64,000 nucleotides of DNA from TK10-74A sp965263065 (GTDB lineage: Bacteria; Chloroflexota; Dehalococcoidia; Bin125). The DNA lies in contig CBDHGH010000003.1 in the NCBI GenBank assembly GCA_965263065.1, positions 186,001-250,000 of the forward strand. The letters are read 5' to 3'. Shown piece after piece: positions 42,179-49,726 of this stretch (its first letter is position 1; every line of letters begins with the position of its first letter). Under the pieces are notes generated by a model. The model made no database searches. It was not told where the DNA came from and saw nothing but the letters and a program-made list of their open reading frames with translations. Both the position numbers and the translations under genes were made by a program.

Positions 42179-43174
42179 ATGATGCACTATCGACGACTGG
42201 GCGACACGGGCGTAGTGGTCTCCGAACTCGGGCTGGGCGGGGGCGGGATCGGGCAGGTCTGGGGGCCGACGACGGACGACGACGCCGTCGCAGCGGTCGA
42301 CGCGGCGCTCGCGGCCGGGGTCAACTTCTTCGACGTCGCGCCGCGCTACGGCGACGGCCGGGCCGAGCGGGTGCTGGGACGCGCGCTCGAGCACCGGCGC
42401 GAGGAGGCGCTGGTCGCAAGCAAGGTCTACCTGGGTCCGGAGGCGCTGGACGACATCCCCGGCGCGATCGAGCGGGGGCTGGCGGAGAGTCTGGAGCGGC
42501 TGGGCAGCGACCGCTTGGACCTGTTCCAACTGCACAACCACGTCACCGGGGAGCGCGGCGCGATGCGCCAGTCGGTATCGGTGGCAGACGTGCTGGGGGC
42601 GGGCGGTGTGGTGGAGACGCTGCAGCGGCTCAAGGCGTCGGGCAGCGTGCGCTTCGTGGGCTTCACCGGACTGGGCGACGCGGAGGCCGTGCGCGCGGTG
42701 ATCCGCGACGGCGGACTCGACACCGTGCAGGCCTACTACAACCTGTTGAATCGCAGTGCCGCCGAGCCGTTGCCACCGGGGTCGGGGCTGCACGACCACG
42801 GACAGATCATCCCCCTGGCGGCCGATCGCGGGATGGGCGTGATCGGGATTCGCAATCTGGCGGGCGGCGTGCTCAGCGACGGTCTGGACCGCGCCGTGGC
42901 CGCCGACTCGCTGGTGGGCCGCGACGCGCGCCGCGTCGAGCGGCTGGGGTTCCTGCGCGCGGCGGAGGCTCCGCTGTCACAAGTCGCGACCCGCTTCGCG
43001 CTGGCGCACCCGCAGATCGCGACGGTCGTGCCGGGAGTGAAGAGCACGGCCGAGGTCGAGGACTGCGTCGCGGCGACCGGTCTGCCCGCGCTGGACGAGG
43101 CGGCGCTGGCCCGCCTGGACGAGGCGGCGGCGGACGACTTCGGCGTCGCGGAGCCGTCGCCCGCGACGATCTAG
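42179..43174 (+). CDS. Aldo/keto reductase
   Basis: NADPH-dependent oxidoreductase of about 331 residues, TIM barrel. The catalytic tetrad is recognisable: Asp in NFFDVAPRYGDG, Tyr in the same stretch, Lys in LVASKVYLG, and His in DLFQLHNHV. The C terminus has GVKSTAEVEDCVAA where this family binds the cofactor phosphate. Substrate unknown. Start at the first of two adjacent ATGs; a frame extension to 42107 is not supported. The next gene, tag, begins twelve bases after its stop. Confidence 0.9.
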   Translation: MMHYRRLGDTGVVVSELGLGGGGIGQVWGPTTDDDAVAAVDAALAAGVNFFDVAPRYGDGRAERVLGRALEHRREEALVASKVYLGPEALDDIPGAIERGLAESLERLGSDRLDLFQLHNHVTGERGAMRQSVSVADVLGAGGVVETLQRLKASGSVRFVGFTGLGDAEAVRAVIRDGGLDTVQAYYNLLNRSAAEPLPPGSGLHDHGQIIPLAADRGMGVIGIRNLAGGVLSDGLDRAVAADSLVGRDARRVERLGFLRAAEAPLSQVATRFALAHPQIATVVPGVKSTAEVEDCVAATGLPALDEAALARLDEAAADDFGVAEPSPATI

Positions 43175-43186
43175 CCGGCCCGCGCC

Positions 43187-43798
43187 ATGACCGACCACGC
43201 CACAGTCGACGACGGCCTGAGCCGCTGCGACTGGGGCGGCGACTGGAACGACCCCCTGATGCTCGCGTACCACGACCGGGAGTGGGGCGTGCCGGTGCAC
43301 GACGATGGGCGGCTGTTCGAGCTGCTGACGCTGGAGGGGGCGCAGGCCGGGCTGTCGTGGCGGACGGTGCTGCATCGCCGCGAGGGGTACCGCCGGGCGT
43401 TCGCGGGCTTCGCGATCGAGGCGGTGGCGGGCTTCACGGCGCCGCACATCGAGCGCCTGCTGCAAGACCCGGGCATCATCCGCAACCGCGCGAAAGTGGA
43501 ATCGACGGTGGGCAACGCCAAGGCCACGCTGGCGCTCCAGGAAGCCGAAGGCTCGCTCGACGCGTTCTTGTGGGACTTCGTGGGCGGGGCGCCACGGCGC
43601 AACCGGTTCGCGGCGTCGCGGGAGTTGCCCGCGCAGACGGCGGAGTCGGCGGCGATGAGCCGGGCGCTGAAGCAGCGCGGCTTCCGCTTCGTCGGCCCCA
43701 CCATCTGCTACGCGCTGATGCAGGCGGCGGGGCTGGTGGACGACCACCTGGTGTCGTGTTTCCGGCACGCGCCATCGGATTGGGAGGTGGATGGGTAG
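43187..43798 (+). CDS. tag: DNA-3-methyladenine glycosylase I
   Basis: Repair enzyme of 203 residues that removes 3-methyladenine. It begins with an extension of about ten residues, then RCDWGGDWNDPLMLAYHDREWG, closely following E. coli Tag. EGAQAGLSWRTVL, DPGIIRNRAKV, GFRFVGPTICYALMQA and DDHLVSCFRH include the alkylated-base pocket and the Cys/His zinc ligands. Length and motifs are normal. It probably shares a transcript with the aldo/keto reductase. Confidence 0.94.
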   Translation: MTDHATVDDGLSRCDWGGDWNDPLMLAYHDREWGVPVHDDGRLFELLTLEGAQAGLSWRTVLHRREGYRRAFAGFAIEAVAGFTAPHIERLLQDPGIIRNRAKVESTVGNAKATLALQEAEGSLDAFLWDFVGGAPRRNRFAASRELPAQTAESAAMSRALKQRGFRFVGPTICYALMQAAGLVDDHLVSCFRHAPSDWEVDG

Positions 43799-43842
43799 CC
43801 CGGTGCGGACGATCCGGCGGCGATCGTCGCCGGCCCGGCGTC

Positions 43843-45342
43843 TCAGGACGACGTGGCGGCCGTGAAGACCCGCTCGCCCGCCACCCAGGTCTCGGCGACG
43901 GCCGGCGGCGACTCCGCATCCAGCTCGCCACTGAGGACGACGAGGTCGGCGCGCTTGCCGGCGGCGAGGCTGCCGCGCTCGTGCGCCTGCCCACCGACGC
44001 GGGCCGCGCCGATGGTGGCGGCCTGCAGCCAGGTCTCATAGTCGAGCGACTGCTCCGCATCGAGGTCGTAGCCGTTGCGACCGCGCCGGGTGACGCCGAA
44101 GGCGCAGTCGGCCAGGGGGTGGGCGTCGGTGCAGGGGGCGTCCGAGGAGGCGGCCAGCACCACGCCGGCGTCGTGGAGGCTGCGGAAGGGCGCGAAGTCG
44201 AGGTCGTCGAAGACGAAGCCCTCGGCCGCGGCGCCCGCGAACATGTCGACGAAGGCGGGCTGGACCACGGCGTGCGCCCCCGCGGCGGCGATGTCGCGGG
44301 CCTGACCAGCGGACAGCACGACGCAGTGCTCGAGGCGCGGCGCCGCGGCGAGATCGACCCCCTGGATCGCCGCCAGCGCGGCCTCGACGCCGAGGCTGCC
44401 GTTGGCGTGGATCGCGACGGGCCAGCCGCGCGCGGAGATGTCGCGCACGCCCTCCGCGAGGCCGGGGCTCAGCGTGCCGAGCTCGATGGGCTTGCCGTCG
44501 CGGTGGCCGCGCAGGGCCGGCTGCGAGCCGCTATCGGCGAAGAACTTGACCGGACCCAGGCGGAACCACTCGTCGCCGTCGCCGGGGGTCAGGCCGTCGA
44601 CGAGGCCGGCGTCGGGATTGAGCAACATCGCCGTGGGGTGGGGCAGGGCGAGCACGGAGATGGGCAGCGCGCCCCGCTGGGCGAGCCGGCGGTAGGCGGC
44701 GATCGCGCCGGGCGACGCCGCCGCGTCGTGCACGGCGGTGATGCCCTCGGCGAGCAGGGCCCGGGCGCTCTCGGCGATGCGGTCCGGCCAGCCCTCGCGC
44801 GCGTAATCGGCGAGGGATTGCGCGTGCGCCTCGCTCCAGGCGGTCTCGATCAGGCGGCCGCTGACCGCGCCCTGCCGGTCGCGCAGGATGTGCCCGCCGG
44901 GGGGATCGGGACTGGCGGCGCCGATGCCGAGCGCTTCCAGGCCGGTCGAATCGACCAGGCACTGATGCATCGTCCAGTGGCTAAGCATGATCGGGCGGCC
45001 GAGCCGCAGATCGTCGAGGTCCTGCCGGGTGACCTTCGCGCCGGCGGTCGGTCGCCAGTTGAAGCCGCGGATCCAGGCCGCCGCGGGCTCGCGGGCGGCG
45101 TGCTCGCCGAGCGCCGCGAAGACATCGTCGGGGGAGCCCGCGTGGGTGAGGTCGGCCCAGCGCGGCTGCAGCGCGGCCACCGAGAGGTGGTGGTGGGCGT
45201 CGATCAGGCCGGGGATGAGGTAGCGCCCCCCGAGGTCGACGCGGGTCGCGCCGGGGTGGGCGTCGAGCAGGGTGTGGTCGCCGAGGGCGCTGATGCGATC
45301 GCCATCGAGCAGCAGGACGTCGGGCGGCGGGCCGGGCTCCAT
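43843..45342 (-). CDS. Amidohydrolase family 3 protein (YtcJ-like)
   Basis: Metal-dependent hydrolase of at least 499 residues. GLIDAHHHLSVAAL near the N terminus is the first metal-binding motif. KFFADSGSQPALRG lies mid-protein; IHANGSLGVEAAL and EHCVVLSA carry further His ligands, and SSDAPCTDAHPL has the catalytic Asp. The substrate is unknown. The annotated ATG lies inside the N-terminal beta sandwich: the frame continues upstream as PTAFFGGRIRT, as expected for this family, but the codon placed after a good AGAGGAAG is ATC (45378-45376) instead of ATG. The true start may be that codon. Confidence 0.87.
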   Translation of the reverse strand: MEPGPPPDVLLLDGDRISALGDHTLLDAHPGATRVDLGGRYLIPGLIDAHHHLSVAALQPRWADLTHAGSPDDVFAALGEHAAREPAAAWIRGFNWRPTAGAKVTRQDLDDLRLGRPIMLSHWTMHQCLVDSTGLEALGIGAASPDPPGGHILRDRQGAVSGRLIETAWSEAHAQSLADYAREGWPDRIAESARALLAEGITAVHDAAASPGAIAAYRRLAQRGALPISVLALPHPTAMLLNPDAGLVDGLTPGDGDEWFRLGPVKFFADSGSQPALRGHRDGKPIELGTLSPGLAEGVRDISARGWPVAIHANGSLGVEAALAAIQGVDLAAAPRLEHCVVLSAGQARDIAAAGAHAVVQPAFVDMFAGAAAEGFVFDDLDFAPFRSLHDAGVVLAASSDAPCTDAHPLADCAFGVTRRGRNGYDLDAEQSLDYETWLQAATIGAARVGGQAHERGSLAAGKRADLVVLSGELDAESPPAVAETWVAGERVFTAATSS

Positions 45343-45582
45343 CGTGCGGATGCGGCCGCCGAAGAATGCAGTGGGGATGGGACTTCCTCTCGGGTCGCCG
45401 CTCGCGCGGCCGTTGGTCGCCGGTGCGAGTTTAGCCCCTCCGGGTCAAGAGCCACGCGGCACGCAACACGATCGAAACGTGACCGTCATATGTCGTTCAC
45501 TCCGGCGTAATTCCGCCGAAACCACCGGACGCCGCCGGATTCATAGGCTCGATTCCGAGATCAAATGGAAAGGAAGGGCCGA

Positions 45583-47028
45583 ATGGCATTTCCACACTCG
45601 CTGCGTCGGATGACGCTAGCCCTCGTTATGGGGATCAGCCTGGGTGTGCTGGTTTCCGGGGGGGTGATTTTCGCCCAGACGGGCGATGAAGTCGCGGACA
45701 GTATTGCGGACCTGGTCGCGGCGATCGACACGGTTTGGCTGCTCATCGCAGCGTTCTTGGTGTTCTTCATGCAGGCCGGCTTCGGTCTGTTGGAGGCGGG
45801 CTTCGTCCGCGTGAAGAACACGTCGAACATCCTGATGAAGAACGCCTTGGACGCCTCGCTGGGCATCCTGGTGTACTGGGCGATCGGCTTCGGGCTGGCC
45901 TACGGCAGCGCGGGGGCCTTCGCCGGGTTCGACATGTTCTTCGTCAGCGCGGATAGCGATTTGGGCGCCGGCGCCAGCGCCTTCGGCGTCTTCGGCGACG
46001 TGCCGCTGTTCGCCAGCTTCATCTTCCAGTGGGCCTTCGCCGCGACCGCCGCGACGATCGTCTCCGGGGCGATGGCCGAACGCACCAAGTTCGGCGCCTA
46101 CATCTTCTACACGGTGTTCATCACGGGGATCATCTACCCCATCGTCTCGCACTGGATCTGGGGCGGCGGCTGGCTCTCCGAGCTGGGCGACAACGGCTTC
46201 CTCGACTTCGCGGGCTCCACGGTCGTGCACAGCGTCGGCGCCTGGGCCGGGCTGATGGGCGCGATCATCGTCGGCTCGCGGATCGGCAAGTTCTCCGCCG
46301 ACGGCTCCGCCCGGGCCATCCCCGGGCACAGCATGCCGCTCGCCGCGCTGGGGATGTTCATCCTCTGGTTCGGCTGGTACGGCTTCAACCCGGGCAGCAC
46401 GCTGGCCCTGAGTAACGGGGGCGCCGGCCTGGCCGCGTTCGTCGCCGTGAATACGACGCTGGCGGCGGGCGCCGGCGCCGTCGCAGCGATGGCGGTCGCC
46501 AAGCTGCGCTACGCCAAGGCCGACCTGGGCCTGACGATCAACGGCGCGCTGGCGGGTTTGGTGGCCATCACGGCGGGCTGCGGCTTCGTCGACCCCTACG
46601 CGGCCGTGATCATCGGTCTGGTCGGCGGCGGGATCGTGGTCCTCTCGGTGGCCATGATCGACAAGCTCCGCGTCGACGACCCGGTGGGCGCGATTTCCGT
46701 CCACGGCGTCGTCGGTGTCTGGGGAACGCTGGCGGTGGGCCTGTTCGCAACGGAGCGGCTGGTGGGTGGCGACACCTACGGCCTGCTCGTTGGCGGCGGC
46801 ATCCAGCAGTTGGGCGTGCAGATCGTGGGCATCCTGGCCGTCGCCGCCTGGACGATGCTGACGTCCGCGATTCTGTTCCTGGTAATCAAGCACACCGTGG
46901 GGTTGCGCGTCAGCGAGGCCGAGGAACTGGCCGGGCTGGACGTGCAGGAACACGGCATCGGCGCCTACCCGGAGTTCGGGACAGTGACGCCGGGCACGGC
47001 CGTCGAGCATGGGGTGTCCGGCGACTAG
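45583..47028 (+). CDS. amtB: Ammonium transporter
   Basis: Trimeric ammonium channel of the Amt/MEP/Rh family, 481 residues. It starts with a cleavable-type signal (LALVMGISLGVLVSGGVIFAQ), then eleven membrane helices beginning DTVWLLIAAFLVFFMQAGFGLLEAG. The pore region includes FQWAFAATAATIVSGAMAER and GSTVVHSVGAWAGLMGA with the first pore His; the second is in AISVHGVVGVWG. ATG 45583 is chosen because AGGAAGG stands at proper distance; 45565 is an in-frame alternative. The PII gene follows 48 bases later, the standard arrangement for regulated ammonium uptake. Confidence 0.95.
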   Translation: MAFPHSLRRMTLALVMGISLGVLVSGGVIFAQTGDEVADSIADLVAAIDTVWLLIAAFLVFFMQAGFGLLEAGFVRVKNTSNILMKNALDASLGILVYWAIGFGLAYGSAGAFAGFDMFFVSADSDLGAGASAFGVFGDVPLFASFIFQWAFAATAATIVSGAMAERTKFGAYIFYTVFITGIIYPIVSHWIWGGGWLSELGDNGFLDFAGSTVVHSVGAWAGLMGAIIVGSRIGKFSADGSARAIPGHSMPLAALGMFILWFGWYGFNPGSTLALSNGGAGLAAFVAVNTTLAAGAGAVAAMAVAKLRYAKADLGLTINGALAGLVAITAGCGFVDPYAAVIIGLVGGGIVVLSVAMIDKLRVDDPVGAISVHGVVGVWGTLAVGLFATERLVGGDTYGLLVGGGIQQLGVQIVGILAVAAWTMLTSAILFLVIKHTVGLRVSEAEELAGLDVQEHGIGAYPEFGTVTPGTAVEHGVSGD

Positions 47029-47076
47029 CCGGCGCCCCGTCCGCGCAGGTCGCGCGTAAGAAGGGAGAGCATGGTC

Positions 47077-47415
47077 ATGGAGATGGTTACCGCCATCATT
47101 CGGCCGGAACGGCTGAGCTTGGTCCGGCGTGCGCTGGAGGATATCGGCATCGTCAGCATGACGATCACGGAGGTCCGCGGCCGGGGCGCCCAGAAGGGCG
47201 TGACGCAGGAGTACCGCGGGCAGCCCGTGTCGGTGGACTACCTGCCGAAGGTGAAACTGGAGATGGTGATCAACACGACACCGCTGGACGCCGTGATCGA
47301 CGCCATCGTCGAGAACGCCCAGACGGGGCAGATCGGCGACGGCAAGATCTTCGTCACGCCGGTCAACGACGCCGTCCGCGTGCGCACGAAGGAACGGGGA
47401 CCGGCGGCCGTCTAG
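47077..47415 (+). CDS. glnK: PII signal protein (GlnK/GlnB family)
   Basis: Nitrogen sensor of 112 residues that binds ATP/ADP and 2-oxoglutarate and gates AmtB. The start MEMVTAIIRPERL aligns exactly with other PII proteins; ATG 47071 adds two residues. TEVRGRGAQKGVTQEYRGQ and VDYLPKVKLEMVI bracket the T-loop, and AQTGQIGDGKIFVTPV is the C-terminal signature. By alignment with E. coli GlnB, residue 51, the Tyr that is uridylylated or adenylylated, is Val, and residue 49 is Gln, not Ser. So control by covalent modification at those sites is unlikely. Confidence 0.93.
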   Translation: MEMVTAIIRPERLSLVRRALEDIGIVSMTITEVRGRGAQKGVTQEYRGQPVSVDYLPKVKLEMVINTTPLDAVIDAIVENAQTGQIGDGKIFVTPVNDAVRVRTKERGPAAV

Positions 47416-47445
47416 ACGACGGCCCCGGGTTCCGTGGCCCCGGTG

Positions 47446-47478
47446 GGGCTGGGGTCGTCGCCCGGGCGACCCCAGCCC
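47446..47478 (+). terminator. Hairpin after the amtB-glnK unit
   Basis: Twelve-base perfect arms GGGCTGGGGTCG/CGACCCCAGCCC with a nine-base loop, starting 31 bases after the glnK stop. There is no T run, so it is either a Rho-assisted end or an mRNA stabiliser. Confidence 0.45.
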
Positions 47479-47507
47479 GCCGGGTCGTTGCGCGTCTGGG
47501 GGACGGC

Positions 47508-47681
47508 ATGAGTGGGCGCACATTCCGTCGCAAGGGATCGAAGAGCGACTTCGCCTTCCCGACGGTCACGATCCACGGCGACGGGACGCGCTTCCGCGCG
47601 ACGCGGCGGCCCGACCACATCTTGGCGATCGACCTGCGAACGCCGTTCGGGGCGGCACGGGGGAGCGCGGCGTCGGGCTGA
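47508..47681 (+). CDS. Small basic hypothetical protein, 57 residues
   Basis: A short frame beginning MSGRTFRRKGSKSDF and containing FPTVTIHGDGTRFRATRRP. It is Arg-rich in both ends with a beta-strand-like centre. GGGGG lies five bases before the ATG. It sits after the hairpin that follows glnK and converges with the SnoaL-like gene six bases away. I recognise no family. A real small protein is possible; a chance frame in GC-rich DNA is the alternative. Confidence 0.4.
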   Translation: MSGRTFRRKGSKSDFAFPTVTIHGDGTRFRATRRPDHILAIDLRTPFGAARGSAASG

Positions 47682-47687
47682 AGCCGG

Positions 47688-48158
47688 CTAGCGGTCCAGG
47701 TGGGCGCGCACCTCGGCCCGGGCATCCTGCCGCTGCACGTTGCGTTCCAGCAGGCGATAGAGCTTGTCGGGTGGGAACCCCATGCGTAGCAGGACCTCGC
47801 CGCTCTTGGCGAAGTCCTCGTAGCGGGCGATGAGTCCGTCGCGCAACTCGAACAGGCCCACCCCTTCCATCACGATGCGTTTGCCCTCCGTGTCGGGCGT
47901 CGCGCCGTCGAAGCTGAACAGCCAGCGCGCGTAGCCGACGCGCCCGTCATCGACCGGGGCGATCATCTGCCATTCGTAGTTGCGGCCGTCGCGGTGGAAG
48001 CGCCCCTCCAGCATGTCCGCGATCGCCTCGCGCCCGGTGTGCGGGCCGTAGAAGACATCGTGGTAGACGGCGTCCTCGGTGAAGACGCGGGCGAAGCGCC
48101 GGCCGTCGCCCGCTTTGACCGCCGCGCAGAACTCGTCGAGCAGGGCAGGGAACTGCAT
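47688..48158 (-). CDS. SnoaL-like/NTF2-fold family protein
   Basis: Cone-shaped alpha+beta fold protein of 156 residues. It begins MQFPALLDEFCAAVKAGDGRRFARVFTEDAVYHDVFYGPHTGREAI, the usual N-terminal helix and pocket of polyketide cyclase-like SnoaL proteins, and continues with FHRDGRNYEWQMIAP and EGVGLFELRDGLIARYEDF. Family members include isomerases, hydrolases and ligand binders, so the reaction is open. GGGAGG four bases upstream fixes the start. It follows the thioesterase gene by 16 bases and is likely co-transcribed. Confidence 0.8.
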   Translation of the reverse strand: MQFPALLDEFCAAVKAGDGRRFARVFTEDAVYHDVFYGPHTGREAIADMLEGRFHRDGRNYEWQMIAPVDDGRVGYARWLFSFDGATPDTEGKRIVMEGVGLFELRDGLIARYEDFAKSGEVLLRMGFPPDKLYRLLERNVQRQDARAEVRAHLDR

Positions 48159-48174
48159 GGGGCCTCCCGGGCGC

Positions 48175-48567
48175 TCAGCCTTGGCGATACTTCTCCTGCA
48201 CATCAGGCGGAATGGGAACCGGCCGCCCGGTCCGCAGGTCGAGCCAGACCCAGTCGTGGCGGAACGTCGCGATGCGGACGCCGGAGGCCCCCGACAGGCA
48301 CGTGAACTCCTGGCTGAAGCCATGCTCGCCGACCTCGATCGTTTCCACGCCGAGGCGGCAGCCGTCTTGCCAGGGCAGGGGCCGGTGGTAGGTGACGGCG
48401 GTCTCGCGCGGCACGGCGAGCACGCCGTCCGGCTTCTGGATACCGCAGTGCGACTCGAAGGCCGCGTACGCGAGCTCCGTCAGCGCGAGCAGCACGCCGG
48501 CGTGCACGAAGCCGCTGGCCGCGTAGGTGTCGGTGTGGCGGGTGGGGAAGCTGCATTCGAAGGGCAT
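48175..48567 (-). CDS. Hotdog-fold acyl-CoA thioesterase (YbgC/4HBT-like)
   Basis: Thioesterase of 130 residues. RHTDTYAASGFVHAGVLLALTELAYAAF (about residues 10-37) corresponds to the hotdog helix and active-site acidic region of the 4-hydroxybenzoyl-CoA thioesterase family. ETAVTYHRPLPWQDGCRLGVETIEVGEHGF is the next strand pair. It probably hydrolyses a medium or aromatic acyl-CoA. TAGCCT ends exactly six bases before the ATG and no Shine-Dalgarno is visible, another leaderless candidate. First of a two-gene unit with the SnoaL-like gene. Confidence 0.82.
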   Translation of the reverse strand: MPFECSFPTRHTDTYAASGFVHAGVLLALTELAYAAFESHCGIQKPDGVLAVPRETAVTYHRPLPWQDGCRLGVETIEVGEHGFSQEFTCLSGASGVRIATFRHDWVWLDLRTGRPVPIPPDVQEKYRQG

Positions 48568-48579
48568 GGCGGCAGGCTA
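48568..48579 (-). promoter_or_regulatory. -10 element placed for leaderless transcription of the thioesterase gene
   Basis: TAGCCT (48579-48574, minus strand), six bases, then ATG. Same geometry as at 1469 and 1544. Confidence 0.5.
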
Positions 48580-48632
48580 GCGCGGACCGGCCTCGGATCG
48601 CGAGTGCGCCGGCCCGGAGGGCCGTCTACGGG

Positions 48633-49031
48633 TCAGCGGCGGGTGATGACAGGGGTGTCGGGGGTCAGCCGCGACAACCACGAGCGGTTCCGCGCGACGA
48701 GGTCGTAGCCACGCACCAGCGTCCAGCGCAGGAACGGCAGGCGGCGGGCGCCCGCCGCCACGGGACCGCCGCCGGGCAGCAGCGCGAGCAGGCGCACCAG
48801 CGAGTCGCCCTGCGAATGCAGGCGGCCGTCGGGATCGCGCAGATGCATGCTGCGATCACGCCGGGCCGGCGTGAGACCATCGAGCCAGCCGACGGCCTGC
48901 GGATCCGACCAGGGCACGATGTCGACGCGGCCGGCGCGATCCCAGCGCCCGATCACGTGGGCACAGGCCCGGCAGAAGCGGCAGCCGTCGTCGTAGAGCA
49001 GGGCGGGGCGGTTGGACGGCACGCTGGCCAC
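48633..49031 (-). CDS. DCC family thiol-disulfide oxidoreductase-like protein (DUF393)
   Basis: Small thioredoxin-like protein of 132 residues. LLYDDGCRFCRACAHVIGRWD (about residues 11-31) has the DxxCxxC pattern that names the DCC family. VDIVPWSDPQAVGWLDGLT and the C-terminal WTLVRGYDLVARNRSWLSR are also typical. The biological role of the family is not established. It begins two bases after the cyclophilin stop and is probably co-transcribed with it, which fits a redox or protein-folding context. Confidence 0.83.
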   Translation of the reverse strand: MASVPSNRPALLYDDGCRFCRACAHVIGRWDRAGRVDIVPWSDPQAVGWLDGLTPARRDRSMHLRDPDGRLHSQGDSLVRLLALLPGGGPVAAGARRLPFLRWTLVRGYDLVARNRSWLSRLTPDTPVITRR

Positions 49032-49033
49032 CT

Positions 49034-49618
49034 CTATTCGACGCGGATGCCGGCGGTCTCAATCGACAGCGGTTCGGAGGGCGTCCCCCGCTGGGAGCCG
49101 CGCGCCTCCAGCGCCTTCAGCGTCACCGCACCGTCGACGACTTCGCCGAAGATGGTGTGCTTGCCGTCGAGCCAGGGGGTGGGCACGAAGGTGAGGAAGA
49201 ACTGGCTGCCGTCGGTGCCCGGGCCGGCATTGGCCATGCTGAGCAGGCCGGGCCGATCGTGCTTGACGGAGGAGCCGAACTCGCCGGCGTAGTTGTAGCC
49301 GGGGCCGCCCGTGCCTCTGCCCAGCGGGCAGCCACCCTGCGCCATGAAGTCGGTGATCACCCGGTGGAAGGCCAGGCCGTCGTAGAAACCGAGCCGCGTC
49401 AGATAGATCGTGCTGGACACGTGCGCGGGCGCGACATCGGGGCGCAGCTTCACGGTCAGGTCGCCGACGGTGGTCTTGATGTCCCAGAAGTAGGTCAGGG
49501 CGGCGTCGAACTCGACGGTCGGCGGCTGCGACAAGCGGGTCCGCCAGTTGACCGCCGCCGTGTCGACCGCCTGCGCCGCAATGAATCCGTCGAGCGCTTC
49601 CAATGCAGAATCTGCCAC
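49034..49618 (-). CDS. Cyclophilin-type peptidyl-prolyl cis-trans isomerase
   Basis: Proline isomerase of 194 residues. The catalytic Arg is in GLAFHRVITDFMAQGG, followed by GPGYNYAGEF, LLSMANAGPGTDGSQFFLT and PWLDGKHTIFGEVVDG, all core cyclophilin motifs. There is no signal peptide, so it is probably cytoplasmic; a N-terminal stretch of about 50 residues precedes the domain. GTG start with GGGAGAG four bases upstream. A TACACT hexamer about 45 bases upstream may be the promoter for this and the DCC gene. Confidence 0.93.
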   Translation of the reverse strand: MADSALEALDGFIAAQAVDTAAVNWRTRLSQPPTVEFDAALTYFWDIKTTVGDLTVKLRPDVAPAHVSSTIYLTRLGFYDGLAFHRVITDFMAQGGCPLGRGTGGPGYNYAGEFGSSVKHDRPGLLSMANAGPGTDGSQFFLTFVPTPWLDGKHTIFGEVVDGAVTLKALEARGSQRGTPSEPLSIETAGIRVE

Positions 49619-49726
49619 GAATCTCTCCCGCTGTTGCGGCCTGCCCGGCGCAAGCCACCAGGAGTGTATCGGCCCGCGCCGTTTCGTCGCAGGGCCGGGA
49701 CGGATGCGGGGATACTCCTACCCCTG

